Assembly: GCA_029168955.1 (NCBI GenBank)
Contig: JAPDOI010000107.1
Location: forward strand, 1,798,001-1,862,000
Reading direction: 5' to 3'
Origin: Aplectana chamaeleonis
Taxonomy: Eukaryota > Nematoda > Chromadorea > Rhabditida > Cosmocercidae
DNA: 64,000 bases
A program made the position numbers and the translations under genes. This document shows, piece by piece, positions 21,523 to 31,053 of the stretch; the first letter of the stretch is position 1, and each line of letters starts with the position of its first letter. Under the pieces are notes generated by a model, which was given only the letters and a program-made list of their open reading frames with translations, made no database searches and was not told the DNA's origin.

Positions 21523-21852
21523 TGTTCACGATAATTTTTGATTTCGAGATTAATCACTAAATTGATTGTTTGGCCCCTTGTAGAACTGAAATTACGAAGA
21601 AACCGAGAAAACGCACCAGAAGTGTTCAAAATCCTTTACTCTCATCCCGCCACTTTACTCTCACAGGAAGTGTTCGTGTGACGATGGAATCTTTTGTGGA
21701 CCCGTATTCTCTACTATCTGATGCTCCGCCCATTTATTCGGACCCTAACTAGCACTGTTTTTCCTAAAATATTCTTCCATTTTCGATTAGCCCCATTTTC
21801 CACCAATGACAACCACCGTGAACATGTTAGTCCAACCGGACAGCTAGTTTTT
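21523..21852 (+). mobile_element. MITE e, 3'-truncated copy
   Basis: Direct relative of 51406-51903. It starts AAGGCAGTGTTCACGATAAT and shares CTAAATTGATTG, AACGCACCAGAAG, GTGACGATGGAAT and CCAACCGGACAGCTAGT (the second copy differs slightly). It ends at 21852 without the terminal inverted repeat. ORFs at 21570-22014 cross it and are not called. Confidence 0.65.
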
Positions 21853-23124
21853 AACCCTAGGTTTCAGGGTTCAGGAAATCGAGGCAATGAACGGGTTCCG
21901 ACGTATTCAACGAGGATTCGAGTTGCTGCTGAGGGCGGTATTGTATTAGTACTGAACAAAACATTAGCTGTGCGAGAAAGAGGAATAGTGAAAGGTATGA
22001 TAGGAAAACAATAGAGAAAGATACGTTTCTGGAAACCTCGTTGGGAAGTTTTGATTTCTCAGTCTCACGTATACGAAATACATATCTTTGGCAACAAAAT
22101 ACTTTCCCAACTTTATACTCGGAGCAGGGCACTATCCTAGATGAGGGGACTACACGTGATTTAAGGCAGAAATGAAATGAACCACCGGTTGGTAAAGCTA
22201 GCAATCGAAGTATTTCTATACTGTGACAAAATATGGAGAATCGGTTTGAAGGGCGCGGCTGGAAACGCCTATCTTTTTCTCGAATCTTCACCGATTTCGC
22301 CTAAAACGGCTCAGGGTTAGGGCTGGGAGGAACTCTTTTCCAAGATTTCTGGAAACGAAAATGGAATATGAAAAGGTTAAAAAACGCCAAAAACGGAAGA
22401 CACATGGAGAATTTTGGGTTGTCTCACTCTCACGCTTCGCTGCTGCTCGTGGTTCCCAGCTCCCATTCAATAACCAATGGTTTCGGTCGATATACTACTA
22501 CTTATTACATATAAATTGACTGCGAGGCGTTCAACGATTTCGAAGTCTCACTTCTGGAAATCCGAAAAGGGAACCTCTGAAAATACTCATTATATGTAAC
22601 CGCCCTTCGAAATAGTGTACAGCAGGGCGATAATTGCCGTTTGCTGAATGCAGTGTGCTTGCCGTCTTGGGGTTTACCGTTGCCGTTTGCCAAAATTTTA
22701 TTTTTCGTTCTTTTTTGTTGGCAACAAAAAAAAATTTTGGCACCTCTGGTATGCAGCCTAACCCCCAGAAAGCAGTACAAGCGACACCAGGTGTCCTTCA
22801 AGGCTGATCAGAAGTGAGTTTTCAGATAATTAGCGACAGGCTACATATTTTCAAGAAAAAAAAAATCCTCTAAAGGCGTATAGATTCCTGCCACGCCAAA
22901 TTCGTGTCTTTATTTTATAGGGTTCCAATCGCAGGCCCCCAAACTTCATGAATGATCTCAGCTAAGCCCAGATATTCGCTTGAACACAAGAAGTCGGATG
23001 TAGTTCTCAGCGTCTCATGAAACCTTCAAAAATCCTTGCCTAGACCAGCTATCATAGAACGTGTTGCACTAATTTATTCCGTTTCCCGGCCCAAAAACTC
23101 GGAAACAAAGCAGTTCGGCACAAC
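21853..23124. other. Mostly unassigned; repeat U fragment at 22230-22310
   Basis: 22230-22310 resembles the start of repeat U (GGCGCGG..AAACGCC, TTCACCGATTTCGCCTAA). The minus ORF at 21857-22291 (144 aa) and short ORFs at 22.5-22.8 kb have no recognised domain. Confidence 0.4.
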
Positions 23125-23230
23125 CTTGCTTATCGCCTTTTCGTGTTAGCGAGTTGGTGAAGTTTGAGCGAGGTAAACGTGGAGAGGGGCGAACCTGGTG
23201 AAGTTTTTGCCTCAATTCGCCTCGCTTGCT
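23125..23230 (+). repeat. Repeat U fragment
   Basis: TATCGCCTTTTCGTGTTAGC, GTGAAGTTTGAGCGAGGTAA and CGTGGAGAGGGGCGAA match 20133-20230. Confidence 0.7.
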
Positions 23231-23837
23231 GAGGAGATAAAAACTTTATCATCCGTGGAGAGTTCTCCATTTCGAAGACAGTCCGTGGCAAGCGGTAGTG
23301 CTGGAAGCATTTTTCCTCAACTCTGGCGGAACGTTCCTTGGATGACAGGTAGCTCATTCACTGTCGCCAGGTCCCTGATGAGAGCGCGTCAGAAATTATG
23401 ACATGGCTGCGGTAGGCACACTCCATCCTTATCGGAGCAACACTCCTCTCAGCAATTGCGGACTGTTGCAACATACAGCACGATGATAATCTTGCTGGGG
23501 CCATCTGGTCCAGGTATGATCATCCCTTGTCTCAAGCATGATTATCGTAGTGCTGCGTGCTGTAACAGCGGATATCCGTAACTGCATAGCGGAATTTAAG
23601 ATCCTGAAAGTCCTTAATTTTCTATTTATAATTTATGAATATTTAGTAACGTCACGTCATGCAGTCAGGCAGCTACACCTTTATGCGAGTCTCGACTCGC
23701 AGATCTCTGAATGCTCCCTTTTGGACGATTGTGATTTTTTCCGTCGGTTTGGTTGATGCAGACAATGCCCACACAGTAAGTAATTTGAGGGCGAACCTAT
23801 GAGCTTGTATTATGCTTATGAAATGCTTCCCTAAATA
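23231..23837. other. Unassigned sequence
   Basis: No gene or repeat partner recognised. Confidence 0.35.
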
Positions 23838-24511
23838 CACAGTGTCCACGATGAAAATCGTTGCCTGGTTTTGGCCAGAAATCGAAGGCTTGATGCCGGA
23901 ATGTGCCCTTGATGAAGAAAAACCGCAGAAAAGTATGAAAAAGCGCGAGAGTGGGCTTCGCTCCTCGAGGGGAAACATCGCTGCTGGAAAAGTTGCTCGG
24001 TAAATTGTTAATGCTCTCACGCGCTCCAATGCTAATATTATGCGCGCTCGCGCTCTATTGCAAATAGAGGTGTGGAGAAGCCGAACCGTTGAGGTGAACC
24101 GAACTCCTACCAGGAAAACTCTACCGCGAGCTGAAAGGACTAGCGAGCGTTTTCAGAGCAGATTAGGGCTCTTTCGGGCCTGTTCTTTGTTCGTTTCCTC
24201 GATCCCATCCCGGCCATTCGATTTCCGGCGGAAAACAGGGGTGCGTTCCAAAAAGATTCCCATGGGAGTAAACTGTGTCTGATAAAATATAACAAATCTA
24301 ACAGATAGGCTCAAGTCTGTTGGTACCTGCTCGTTGGTGCCCCTGCTTCTACTGAACCCAGCAGACGTTTGAGTGTACACAGGGAACGTTCGAGCGATAT
24401 AGCGTGCACAACTATATCGCGAAAGTATCCCGCACATTGCATAAAGGTGTAGCCGTCCGGCACACTAACGCCTCTGGTCCATAACATTTTAGGATCCGTA
24501 CCTAGGGAGTC

Positions 24512-25359
24512 ATGGAGTCTTTGGCCACAAGCCACAATTTCGCCACCCTGAACTGTCGATCGCTGTCGAGTGATATCCAAAACCTGCGCTATCCAGACTT
24601 CTGAGCTATTTCCATGCACCGTTTGCTGCTTTGCAGGAAACCCGCCTCAAGGATAGACCCGTCATCAGCGTCGGAGAGTACACCATCTACTGCGGTAACG
24701 CTGACGATAGGAGAGTGGGAGGCTGTGCAATAGCTGTAAGGAAGGATTTCAATGGTATGGTCAAGGAGTTCGGCTCAACGTCGTGTCGGAATGCATTCGT
24801 ACGACTGCGGGATCACAGAGGATTCAATCTGTGGATAGTGAGTGCTCATGCGCCCACTGAAACCGCCGAAGACAATTCGAAGGATGCGTTTTATGAGGAA
24901 CTCAATACGTTGCTGGCCAGGATACCTTGTCAACATGCTGTTGTCGTGGGGATTGACGCAAATGCGAAGATGGGACTTGATCAGGAATCCGAAGTTCTCG
25001 GTAAATGGTTCTACCCAGTGGAGCAAACATCGGACAATGGCTACCGCCTTGTCGACTTTTGTGAACGCAGTGGTCTGATTATTGCATCGACATTCAAGAG
25101 GAATCATTGCCGCCATCAGCTTACGTGGCAGGGACCAACCCGGCTATCTCCAGAAGAGCAGCGGAAGCGGAAGATGACAACTTTGAAACTACAGCTTGAC
25201 TATGTCCTGACGAGGAATATTCCAGTATCGGACATTCGAAGATCTAGAGCTGTGTGGGATGTCGCATTCGATTCGGATCACCGTCCTGTTCTGTTGAACT
25301 TCACTGCGAGGATTCATAAGAGGAAGCGAGGGACCAGCCTCTCCAGAGGATTGACATGA
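24512..25359 (+). pseudogene. RTE endonuclease region (broken)
   Basis: The exonuclease-endonuclease-phosphatase domain nicks target DNA to prime reverse transcription. The ATG at 24512 opens a frame that stops after about 25 codons. The endonuclease frame takes over between 24571 and 24592, so one frameshift lies there. In the long frame (24631-25359) QETRL, GIDANAKMG, LDYVLTRN and DSDHRPV (about 25270-25290) mark the catalytic core, including the terminal Asp-His pair. The frame ends in TGA at 25357-25359, overlapping the ATG of the next frame. In intact RTE elements endonuclease and reverse transcriptase are one polyprotein, so this junction is a further frameshift, not a real stop-start. 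Confidence 0.9.
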
Positions 25360-27533
25360 CAAGTCTCAGAGATGAAGAGTGCAGAAGGAATTTCCGACAA
25401 CGCGTTTCTATTCACATCGGAGTACGGACTAAGAAGAAACTTTGCGACGCGGATTCTTTTGTCAAGTGCATCCAGGACGCTTCGAAAGAGGCACTCCCGG
25501 TTGTACAGCCTAAGAAGAAGTTCGCCTACGTCTCAGAAGAAACAACATCTACCTACAACAGAGTATGTGCTCTCCGAACTGCAGGAAACTTCGTGGAGGA
25601 GAAGCGTCTGAGGAGGAAGTTGCGTCGGCAGCTTCAAAGTGACCGCGAACGAGAGTGGACGTGTAGAGCTAAGGAGTTCGAGAAGGCTTGGGAGGAGAAG
25701 AATCCGAAGAAAGCCTACACGTTGCTGCGACAGTATAGCGGGAAGATGAAGAGATGTTCTCCTGTCTTGAACACTACCAATGGAGTTGCAGTTGGTGATG
25801 CGACGCTGCCAATATGGAAGGATTACTTCAGTTTACTACTGAATCGTCCAGCGCCATCAGTACCTAATCTCCCGCATGTTCAGAGAGCACATTACGATGT
25901 CAGTGAGGAACCGCCGACTGATTCTGAAGTTTTGGATTGTGTCCGGAAAATGAAGAATGGAAAGGCAGGTGGAGATGACAACATCACTGCTGAAATGCTC
26001 AAAGGTCTTCCTCCGTCTGGGATTCGTGAAATGACCAACACCATCCGTGCCATATGGATGAGCGAAAGGATACCCGATTCGTGGAGACATGCGATCATCG
26101 TACCTCTTCACAAGAAGCTATCCGTCACGGATCCTAAGAACTACAGAGGAATCTCTACTTCGTGTCATGTACAAGGTTTTAGAACGTATCATTCTCGAGC
26201 GACTTATCAAACATCGTGAAGGAACGACCAGAGATGAGCAAGCCGGTTTTCGACCTGGAAGATCGACCATCGACCAAGTGTTCGTCGTGAGAAGAGTAAT
26301 TGAATCGTGGCAGCGGTTTTCGAAGCCATTACAGCTTGCTTTTTGACTTTGAAGCCGCGTTCGACTCTCCTCATCGTGATCGATTGCTCCAATGCTCTGC
26401 GAGCAGATGGAGTCCCGGAAAAGTATGTTCGGTTAATCGAGGACATGAACAAAGGAACAACAGCAGCAGTTCGTACACCTGTCGGATTTACGTCAGCTTT
26501 CGAGGTGAAAACAGGAGTAAGGCAAGGAGCCGTTGCAGGACCTTTTCTTTTCAACTTCGCCGTTGATGACATCATGCGTAGAGTTGCAGAACAGTTTCCT
26601 GCGGATGTGATCCTAACACCATCAGGACGCTCCTTGTCGACCTGGAGTACGCCGACGACATTGTGTTATTCGCTGAAAACAACGCAAAACTGCAAAGGAT
26701 TGTGAACCTCGTTTCGAAGTATGCCGCAGCCTATGGACTTCGTCTTCGTCCCGACAAATGCAAGCAGATGTGGGTCTCTCAGAGGCCTTCAACTGGAGTT
26801 TGTGTGGACGGACAACGTATCGAACTGGTGGACGATTTCTGTTATTTGGGCTGTTTGCTGAAGAACGATGGTAGTTATGCAGCGGATATTCGACAACGAT
26901 GTGCGAAAGCTACGTCTGAATTCAATTCTCTTACCAAGTGTTTGTGGTCTACCACCATCGCGAAGGAAGTCAAGTTGCGCGTCTACCTATCCGCTATTCG
27001 CCCTATCATGATGTACGGATCGGAGACGTGGGCAGCACCGAAAACGCAGATGGAAAGGTTGGATTGCACGGAGAGGAAGCTTTTTAGGCGTTTGTTCGGA
27101 TATTTCTGGCCGCGTATGCCATAACGAAGACCTTTACAAGGAAATCGACGCAGTACATCAACGCTTGACACGAGGAGGTGCCAGCATCTCCTAACGCCAT
27201 CTCAAGCAGCAATGGAAAGTCGACTTCGACTGCTCGGGCATATATACTAAGAAGAACGCCGGATCGTCTCGTACAACACGCTTTAAAAATGCTTCCAAAT
27301 CCTGTCTGAAACGGCCACCTGGGCGTGGTAAGCGGAAAGTTCTGGACGGATGTGGTTAAAGAGGATTTAAAGTCACTCGGCCTCGAAGAAAGACAGTTCA
27401 GGCGCGATGTTTCGTTCGCAGGAAATGGAATAGTGACAGCTGGATGGAATGTGTTCAAATTGTGGCTGTAGAGCGTGAAAAATGGACACGGCTGACTACT
27501 AGGACGGCACACCTCGGTGAAGATGCGGAATGA
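25356..27533 (+). pseudogene. RTE reverse transcriptase region (broken)
   Basis: The linker and reverse transcriptase copy the element's RNA at the nicked site. The region is open in frame 3 from 25356. It then needs changes near 26150 (to the frame with EQAGFRPGRSTID), 26335-26345 (DFEAAFDS, first catalytic Asp), about 26395 (GVRQGAVAGPFLFNF) and about 26630 (LEYADDIVLF, the YADD catalytic box at 26648-26659). The C-terminal part reads DKCKQMWVSQRP and YGSETWA, stops at 27122-27124, and continues in other frames (HNEDLYKEID, VVKEDLKSLG, TAHLGEDAE) to a TGA at 27531-27533. The motif order and the short C-terminus fit RTE. The minus-strand 152-aa ORF at 27084-27542 is a shadow. Confidence 0.9.
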
Positions 27534-27558
27534 CCGCGTCAAGCGAAAGCCAACCGAT

Positions 27559-27577
27559 TAAGTCAAGTAAGTCAAGG
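27559..27577 (+). repeat. RTE 3' tail repeats
   Basis: AAGTCAAGT followed by AAGTCAAG, the short tandem tail at the 3' end of the element. The last bases overlap the target duplication. Confidence 0.75.
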
Positions 27578-27694
27578 CTCAATTCATGCGGTCTCTCAAT
27601 CTATCATTGGCCGGCCCTTATCAAGTTCATTTTTCCTTCCGTGGAAATCTTCTTGGAACGCACCCCAGATGAAATTTATCGTAGGCACTACCTA

Positions 27695-28030
27695 TGACAC
27701 GTCTACTACTTGACTTCAGTTCTAACCTGTGCACTCAGGCGGCTGTAATTCTGCTGAATCCTTCTGGTCAAAATTAATATGAGGAGGTGGAGTGATTGTG
27801 TGGACAACGCTAAATACGGATCCAGCAGTTGTGAGAGGTGAAGTACGTTTTACTGTAAACTTTACAAAATCTTCATTCATTTATTCTCTTGTAGGCTCGA
27901 TCATCGACTAACCTGCGATTATTTTTTGGTTTTTTAGCGTGTTTGAACGATGAAGATGGTATCTTGGATAACTGTTAGGCCGTTAACCAACTCTGACATT
28001 GAATGGAACATTTGAGTCGGACATAATTTA
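27695..28030 (+). repeat. Dispersed repeat T, copy 1
   Basis: Inverted relative of 35050-35400: TCTAACCTGTGCA, TGCTGAATCC, AATACGGATCCAGCAGTTGT, CATTCATTTATTCTCTTGTA and AGCGTGTTTGA are all present there in reverse. It directly follows repeat T2 in both copies. A weaker fragment is at 30060-30260. Confidence 0.75.
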
Positions 28031-28126
28031 CGCTGGCAATGTGATCGTACAAAGCAGATCGGGTACCAAATTACAATTTTATTTGGTTTGTAGTAATTGT
28101 AAGCCATAACGTGTTACGGCTATTAA

Positions 28127-28602
28127 AGGCAGGGTCTACGATAAATTTCGTCCTCGGTTTTTGGCCGGAAATCGAAAGTTCAGAGTCTTATTGGAGCACT
28201 GGGGTCGAAAGAACAAACGAAAACGAGCCAGATAGAGCTCCATACGGCTCCGAAGTCCGCTCGCGCTAGCCCTTTCTCTCGCGGTCGAGTTTCTCGACGT
28301 GAACGAAGGAACACTCGAAATCGCAAAATGAGCGATGGTTTTCGATCAAAAGCCCTGTTCTTCCCTTCAATCTCGACTTCTCTCTTTACTCAGGTCAGCT
28401 CGCATACATCGGCTGCAAAAGACGGAAGTTACAAGCCTCGGAAAACTCGCCCACCATGCTTCCTTAGCTCAATTTCTGGGGGACCATAACTCCGTTCCCA
28501 GAAGGTCGTGTACGATTTCAGACACATCGTGGGAATCAGCATGGGACCGTTTTAAAGATAGGCTGAAAGACAGAAGAACGATTTTCATCGTGGACACTGC
28601 CT
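28127..28602. mobile_element. TTAA-flanked MITE b (mosaic)
   Basis: 476 bp with TTAA at 28123-28126 and 28603-28606. Ends are AGGCAGGGTCTACGATAAAT and the reverse complement of AGGCAGTGTCCACGATGAAA. The left half resembles repeat T2 (GGAAATCGAAAGTTC). The right half resembles the inside of MITE M (AAACTCG..CCACCATGCTTCC, GGGACCATAACTCCGTTCCC), so it looks chimeric. Confidence 0.75.
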
Positions 28603-28759
28603 TTAACATAGGGAAAAAAGGCGAAATGGGTAAAACTGGCAACAAATCGTCTCTTGCCTAGAACTTGCTTCAAAGGCACAGAACACCCAGGAGGATATTT
28701 TTCAGTTTTCATGTTTATCCTGGAGAGAGTCACACGCTGATCACATTGGTATCCTTAAA

Positions 28760-29241
28760 AGGCACAGTACACCCTCAGATATGAATTTTGAGATTTTCTT
28801 GTAATTATGTAGTAGACCCTTTCTGTATATCACGTGCCAAGTACGAGATCTCAATTCTTCCAAATAAGCGAGATATAAACGATCACCACGGACCCTACCC
28901 CCTCCGTTCACCATCACGGCCCATGCCTTCTTCCTGGTTTTCGAACTCGATTGCGGCTAGATGGACGGGTGAATTTAAACCGCGTCATCATTCTTCACTC
29001 CCTTGCCGGTCGGTCTCCTCATTCTGGCTTGCTCTTGCACAGCGGCTGAGAAGGAAGAGAAATACAGGCCCAGAACAACTCGTCCACGAATTTCCCAGCC
29101 TCAAAGTAATGTCAGGTTCAACGAGCCATAACTCCGCTTGTTAGGGGCATTGAGCGATTTTAGAGGCACCGTTGTGTTCAGCGTGTGCTTCTCTCCAAGA
29201 TAAGCATGGAATTCAGAAAATTTTTTGGGTGTCCTGTGCTT
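28760..29241 (+). mobile_element. MITE family M, copy 2
   Basis: TTAA on the left (28756-28759); the right flank is mutated (CTGAA). Colinear with 6563-7045: GTACACCCTCAGATATGAAT, GTGCCAAGTACGAGATCTCA, AAGAGAAATACAGGCC and GGGTGTCCTGTGCTT. The plus ORF at 28788-29144 lies inside and is not a gene. Confidence 0.8.
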
Positions 29242-29305
29242 CTGAAGTCCTCCAATCCAAATTTTGAAGAAGAAAACATTCTCTTCAGCGCTTCATTCTT
29301 TTATA

Positions 29306-29674
29306 CTATGACTGGTAGAAGTTGAAGCTCGTCCGTTGAACCATTCTATTGACCACGTTTCAGGTATAAGGCCGTCATCAGGTCAACTGAAATAATACAA
29401 ACAAATAGACAACATGTTCTCTCAACATCATCTACCGACCTAGGGTGACTGAGATGGAGTAGGGTCGCAACCGCAGATAAGCCCAGAGGTTTTTAAAACG
29501 GGGATGCTGTTGCGACCCTACTTCATCTCAGTCGCCACAGGTCGGTAGTTGGTGTTGGCGCGAACATGTTGTCGATTTGTTTGTATTATTTCAGTTGATT
29601 TGACGACGGGCTTATGCCCGAAACATAGTCAATGAGAGGTTCAGCGGACGAGCTCCAACTTCTACCAATCATAG
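29306..29674. mobile_element. TA-flanked palindromic MITE Z
   Basis: 369 bp flanked by TA. The arms of about 180 bp are reverse complements almost to the centre (CTATGACTGGTAGAAGTTG, TCAACTGAAATAATACAAAC, ACCGACCT, AGTAGGGTCGCAAC). The TA target and full-length palindrome fit a Tc1/mariner-type MITE. No transposase. Confidence 0.85.
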
Positions 29675-29676
29675 TA

Positions 29677-30890
29677 CATGTAATACTTCTACAATGTTGC
29701 TATTCAACGGTTCAATTCGATTTCCGGGCATCAGAGTTCATCCCCAATAAAACGGCGGTGGTTTCGTTGCTGAGTAAATTCTCTGCGCCATTGTTCAAAC
29801 TGCTAGATCCGATGGTGACTCTGCGCTCCTCCGGAGCTTTCTTTCCCTTCTGAGAACACTCTCAATACCTGCAAGAAAGCAGGACCAAACTGAAACGTGA
29901 GGTCGTTTTTCGCAGTACAAGCCTCTCAGTCATTTCAACTTTGCCTTTCATGCGCACGTTGAATATTTTCCCTGTAGGGAAGGAGCCCCAGAGGATCGCA
30001 GTGTCACTAGCGAATCAAGCTGCGGATCAGATGGTGCAGTAAACACACTCTAGTAGAGGAAATACCGAGAGTTAACGAGGATCAACTCCGACGTTTTGAC
30101 ATTGAATGAAACTGCAGAACATCTGCATTTTGGGGGTATGTGTGGTCAGACGCCGTTTTCGCAAATTTAGCTTTCCTTCCGTTTTCTTTCTATTCATGTT
30201 ATGTTATCATATGTATGTGATCATGTGTTTCCATATCTCATTACTCTTTTTCACACAAGTATGAGTTCTTCGCCCAGGTCTGAAGACATTGAGCAATAGC
30301 TACTGAACTTTCGGTAGCCGTTGAGAGGAGGGGCGGGGCGCGAGCGAATCACTCAAGATTCAGGCCGTACCCGATTCCTGCATTGGGCCCCAGCACTTCC
30401 GATTTTCGTTAGAAATTGAAAGACTTTTTGTTTTAAACACTGCCTTCAACACTTGGTCTGCGTCTACGATTCACAGTACCTACTCTCACACAAAGTGAGG
30501 TTCCCTGTCCAAAACACAATGTCCTAGTTTGATTGATTGATTTATTACATGGTAGAACCGTGTCAGAGACAACAACAGAAATAAATACCCAAACCGCAAT
30601 TAAGAGACTGAACGCACTAAAGTCAGTCGAACAACAATAGACAAGTGGGCCAACTGACTATTAGGCATACACCGGCACCATGAAGAAAGGAAGATCTTAC
30701 AAACATTACTCCTGGGACAAGTGTCTTTTGAATTCACTGAATTTTCCCACTACCAAACCTGACCGAAGTAGTTTATTGAATTTAGACCCCGCCCTATTGA
30801 CAAAGAAGTGCTGTCGTACATTCCGCTTGGCCCCAATGAGGCCCAACTTCACCGGTGCTCCCTAGTGGTTGATGGTCTAAGGTTGGTTAG
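29677..30890. other. Degraded repeats, no gene recognised
   Basis: 30060-30260 is a partial repeat T relative (CATGTTATGTTATCA, CATGTGTTTCCATATCTCAT also at 35022-35085 in reverse). 30300-30460 weakly matches the TTAA-flanked element at 34068-34495 in reverse. 30530-30600 (GATTGATTGATTTATTACAT) resembles the 3' end of a minus-strand LINE. Short ORFs here have no recognised domain. Confidence 0.45.
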
Positions 30891-31050
30891 GATGCGTTCC
30901 AAGAACATTCCCCTGGCAAAAGGCTTCCATGGAAACGTAGGCTTGGCGGCGTGGGAGCAATTTTCAGTTAAAAATAGCATCCATGGAAAGGTCCATGGAA
31001 AGGTTGCTTGTTCTCCCACGACGTCGTGGGAACGTTCTTCGAACGCACCC
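30891..31050. mobile_element. MITE family N, copy 2
   Basis: 160 bp from GATGCGTTCCAAGAACATTC to TCTTCGAACGCACCC. It is flanked by TAG (30888-30890) and CAG (31051-31053), a near-match to the family's CAG/CTG duplication. The large palindrome begins immediately after. Confidence 0.75.
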
Positions 31051-31053
31051 CAG

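Larger units (their letters stand above)
24315..27574 (+). mobile_element. RTE-type non-LTR retrotransposon, near full length, broken
   Basis: About 3.26 kb, flanked by a perfect 8-bp target duplication AGGCTCAA (24307-24314 and 27575-27582). It encodes an apurinic-like endonuclease followed by reverse transcriptase, with almost no 3' untranslated region, and ends in an AAGTCAAGT-type short tandem tail, as RTE elements do. About 200 bp of 5' leader precede the first ATG at 24512. At least seven frame changes break the coding region, so this copy cannot make an intact protein as it stands. Some frame changes could be assembly indels. Confidence 0.93.
24239..27665. mobile_element. MITE family N, copy 4, split by RTE
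   Basis: The left fragment starts GGGTGCGTTCCAAAAA at 24239 after CAG (24236-24238). The right fragment ends TTCTTGGAACGCACCC at 27665, followed by CAG (27666-27668). The 3-bp CAG duplication plus the uninterrupted repeat T2 at 35.4-35.9 kb show that the MITE inserted into T2. The RTE at 24315-27574 later inserted into the MITE. Confidence 0.8.
23838..27690. mobile_element. Repeat T2, interrupted by MITE N4 and RTE
   Basis: The left part (23838-24238) and right part (27666-27690) are together colinear, in reverse, with the uninterrupted copy at 35410-35867. Shared left-part blocks are GCCAGAAATCGAAGG, TAATATTATGCGCGCTCGCG, GAGGTGTGG and TTTTCAGAGCAGAT. Right-part blocks are GATGAAATTT and GGCACTRCC. 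The two parts are separated by exactly the span of MITE N4, which gives an empty-site comparison. T2 has AGGCAGTGTCCACGATAA-type ends like the TTAA-flanked elements. Confidence 0.8.

Noticed and set aside
27084..27542. 152-aa minus-strand ORF
   Set aside because: Antisense shadow of the RTE reverse transcriptase C-terminus.
29700..29725. GGTTCAATTCG resembling a tRNA B box
   Set aside because: No matching A box or acceptor stem could be placed around it.
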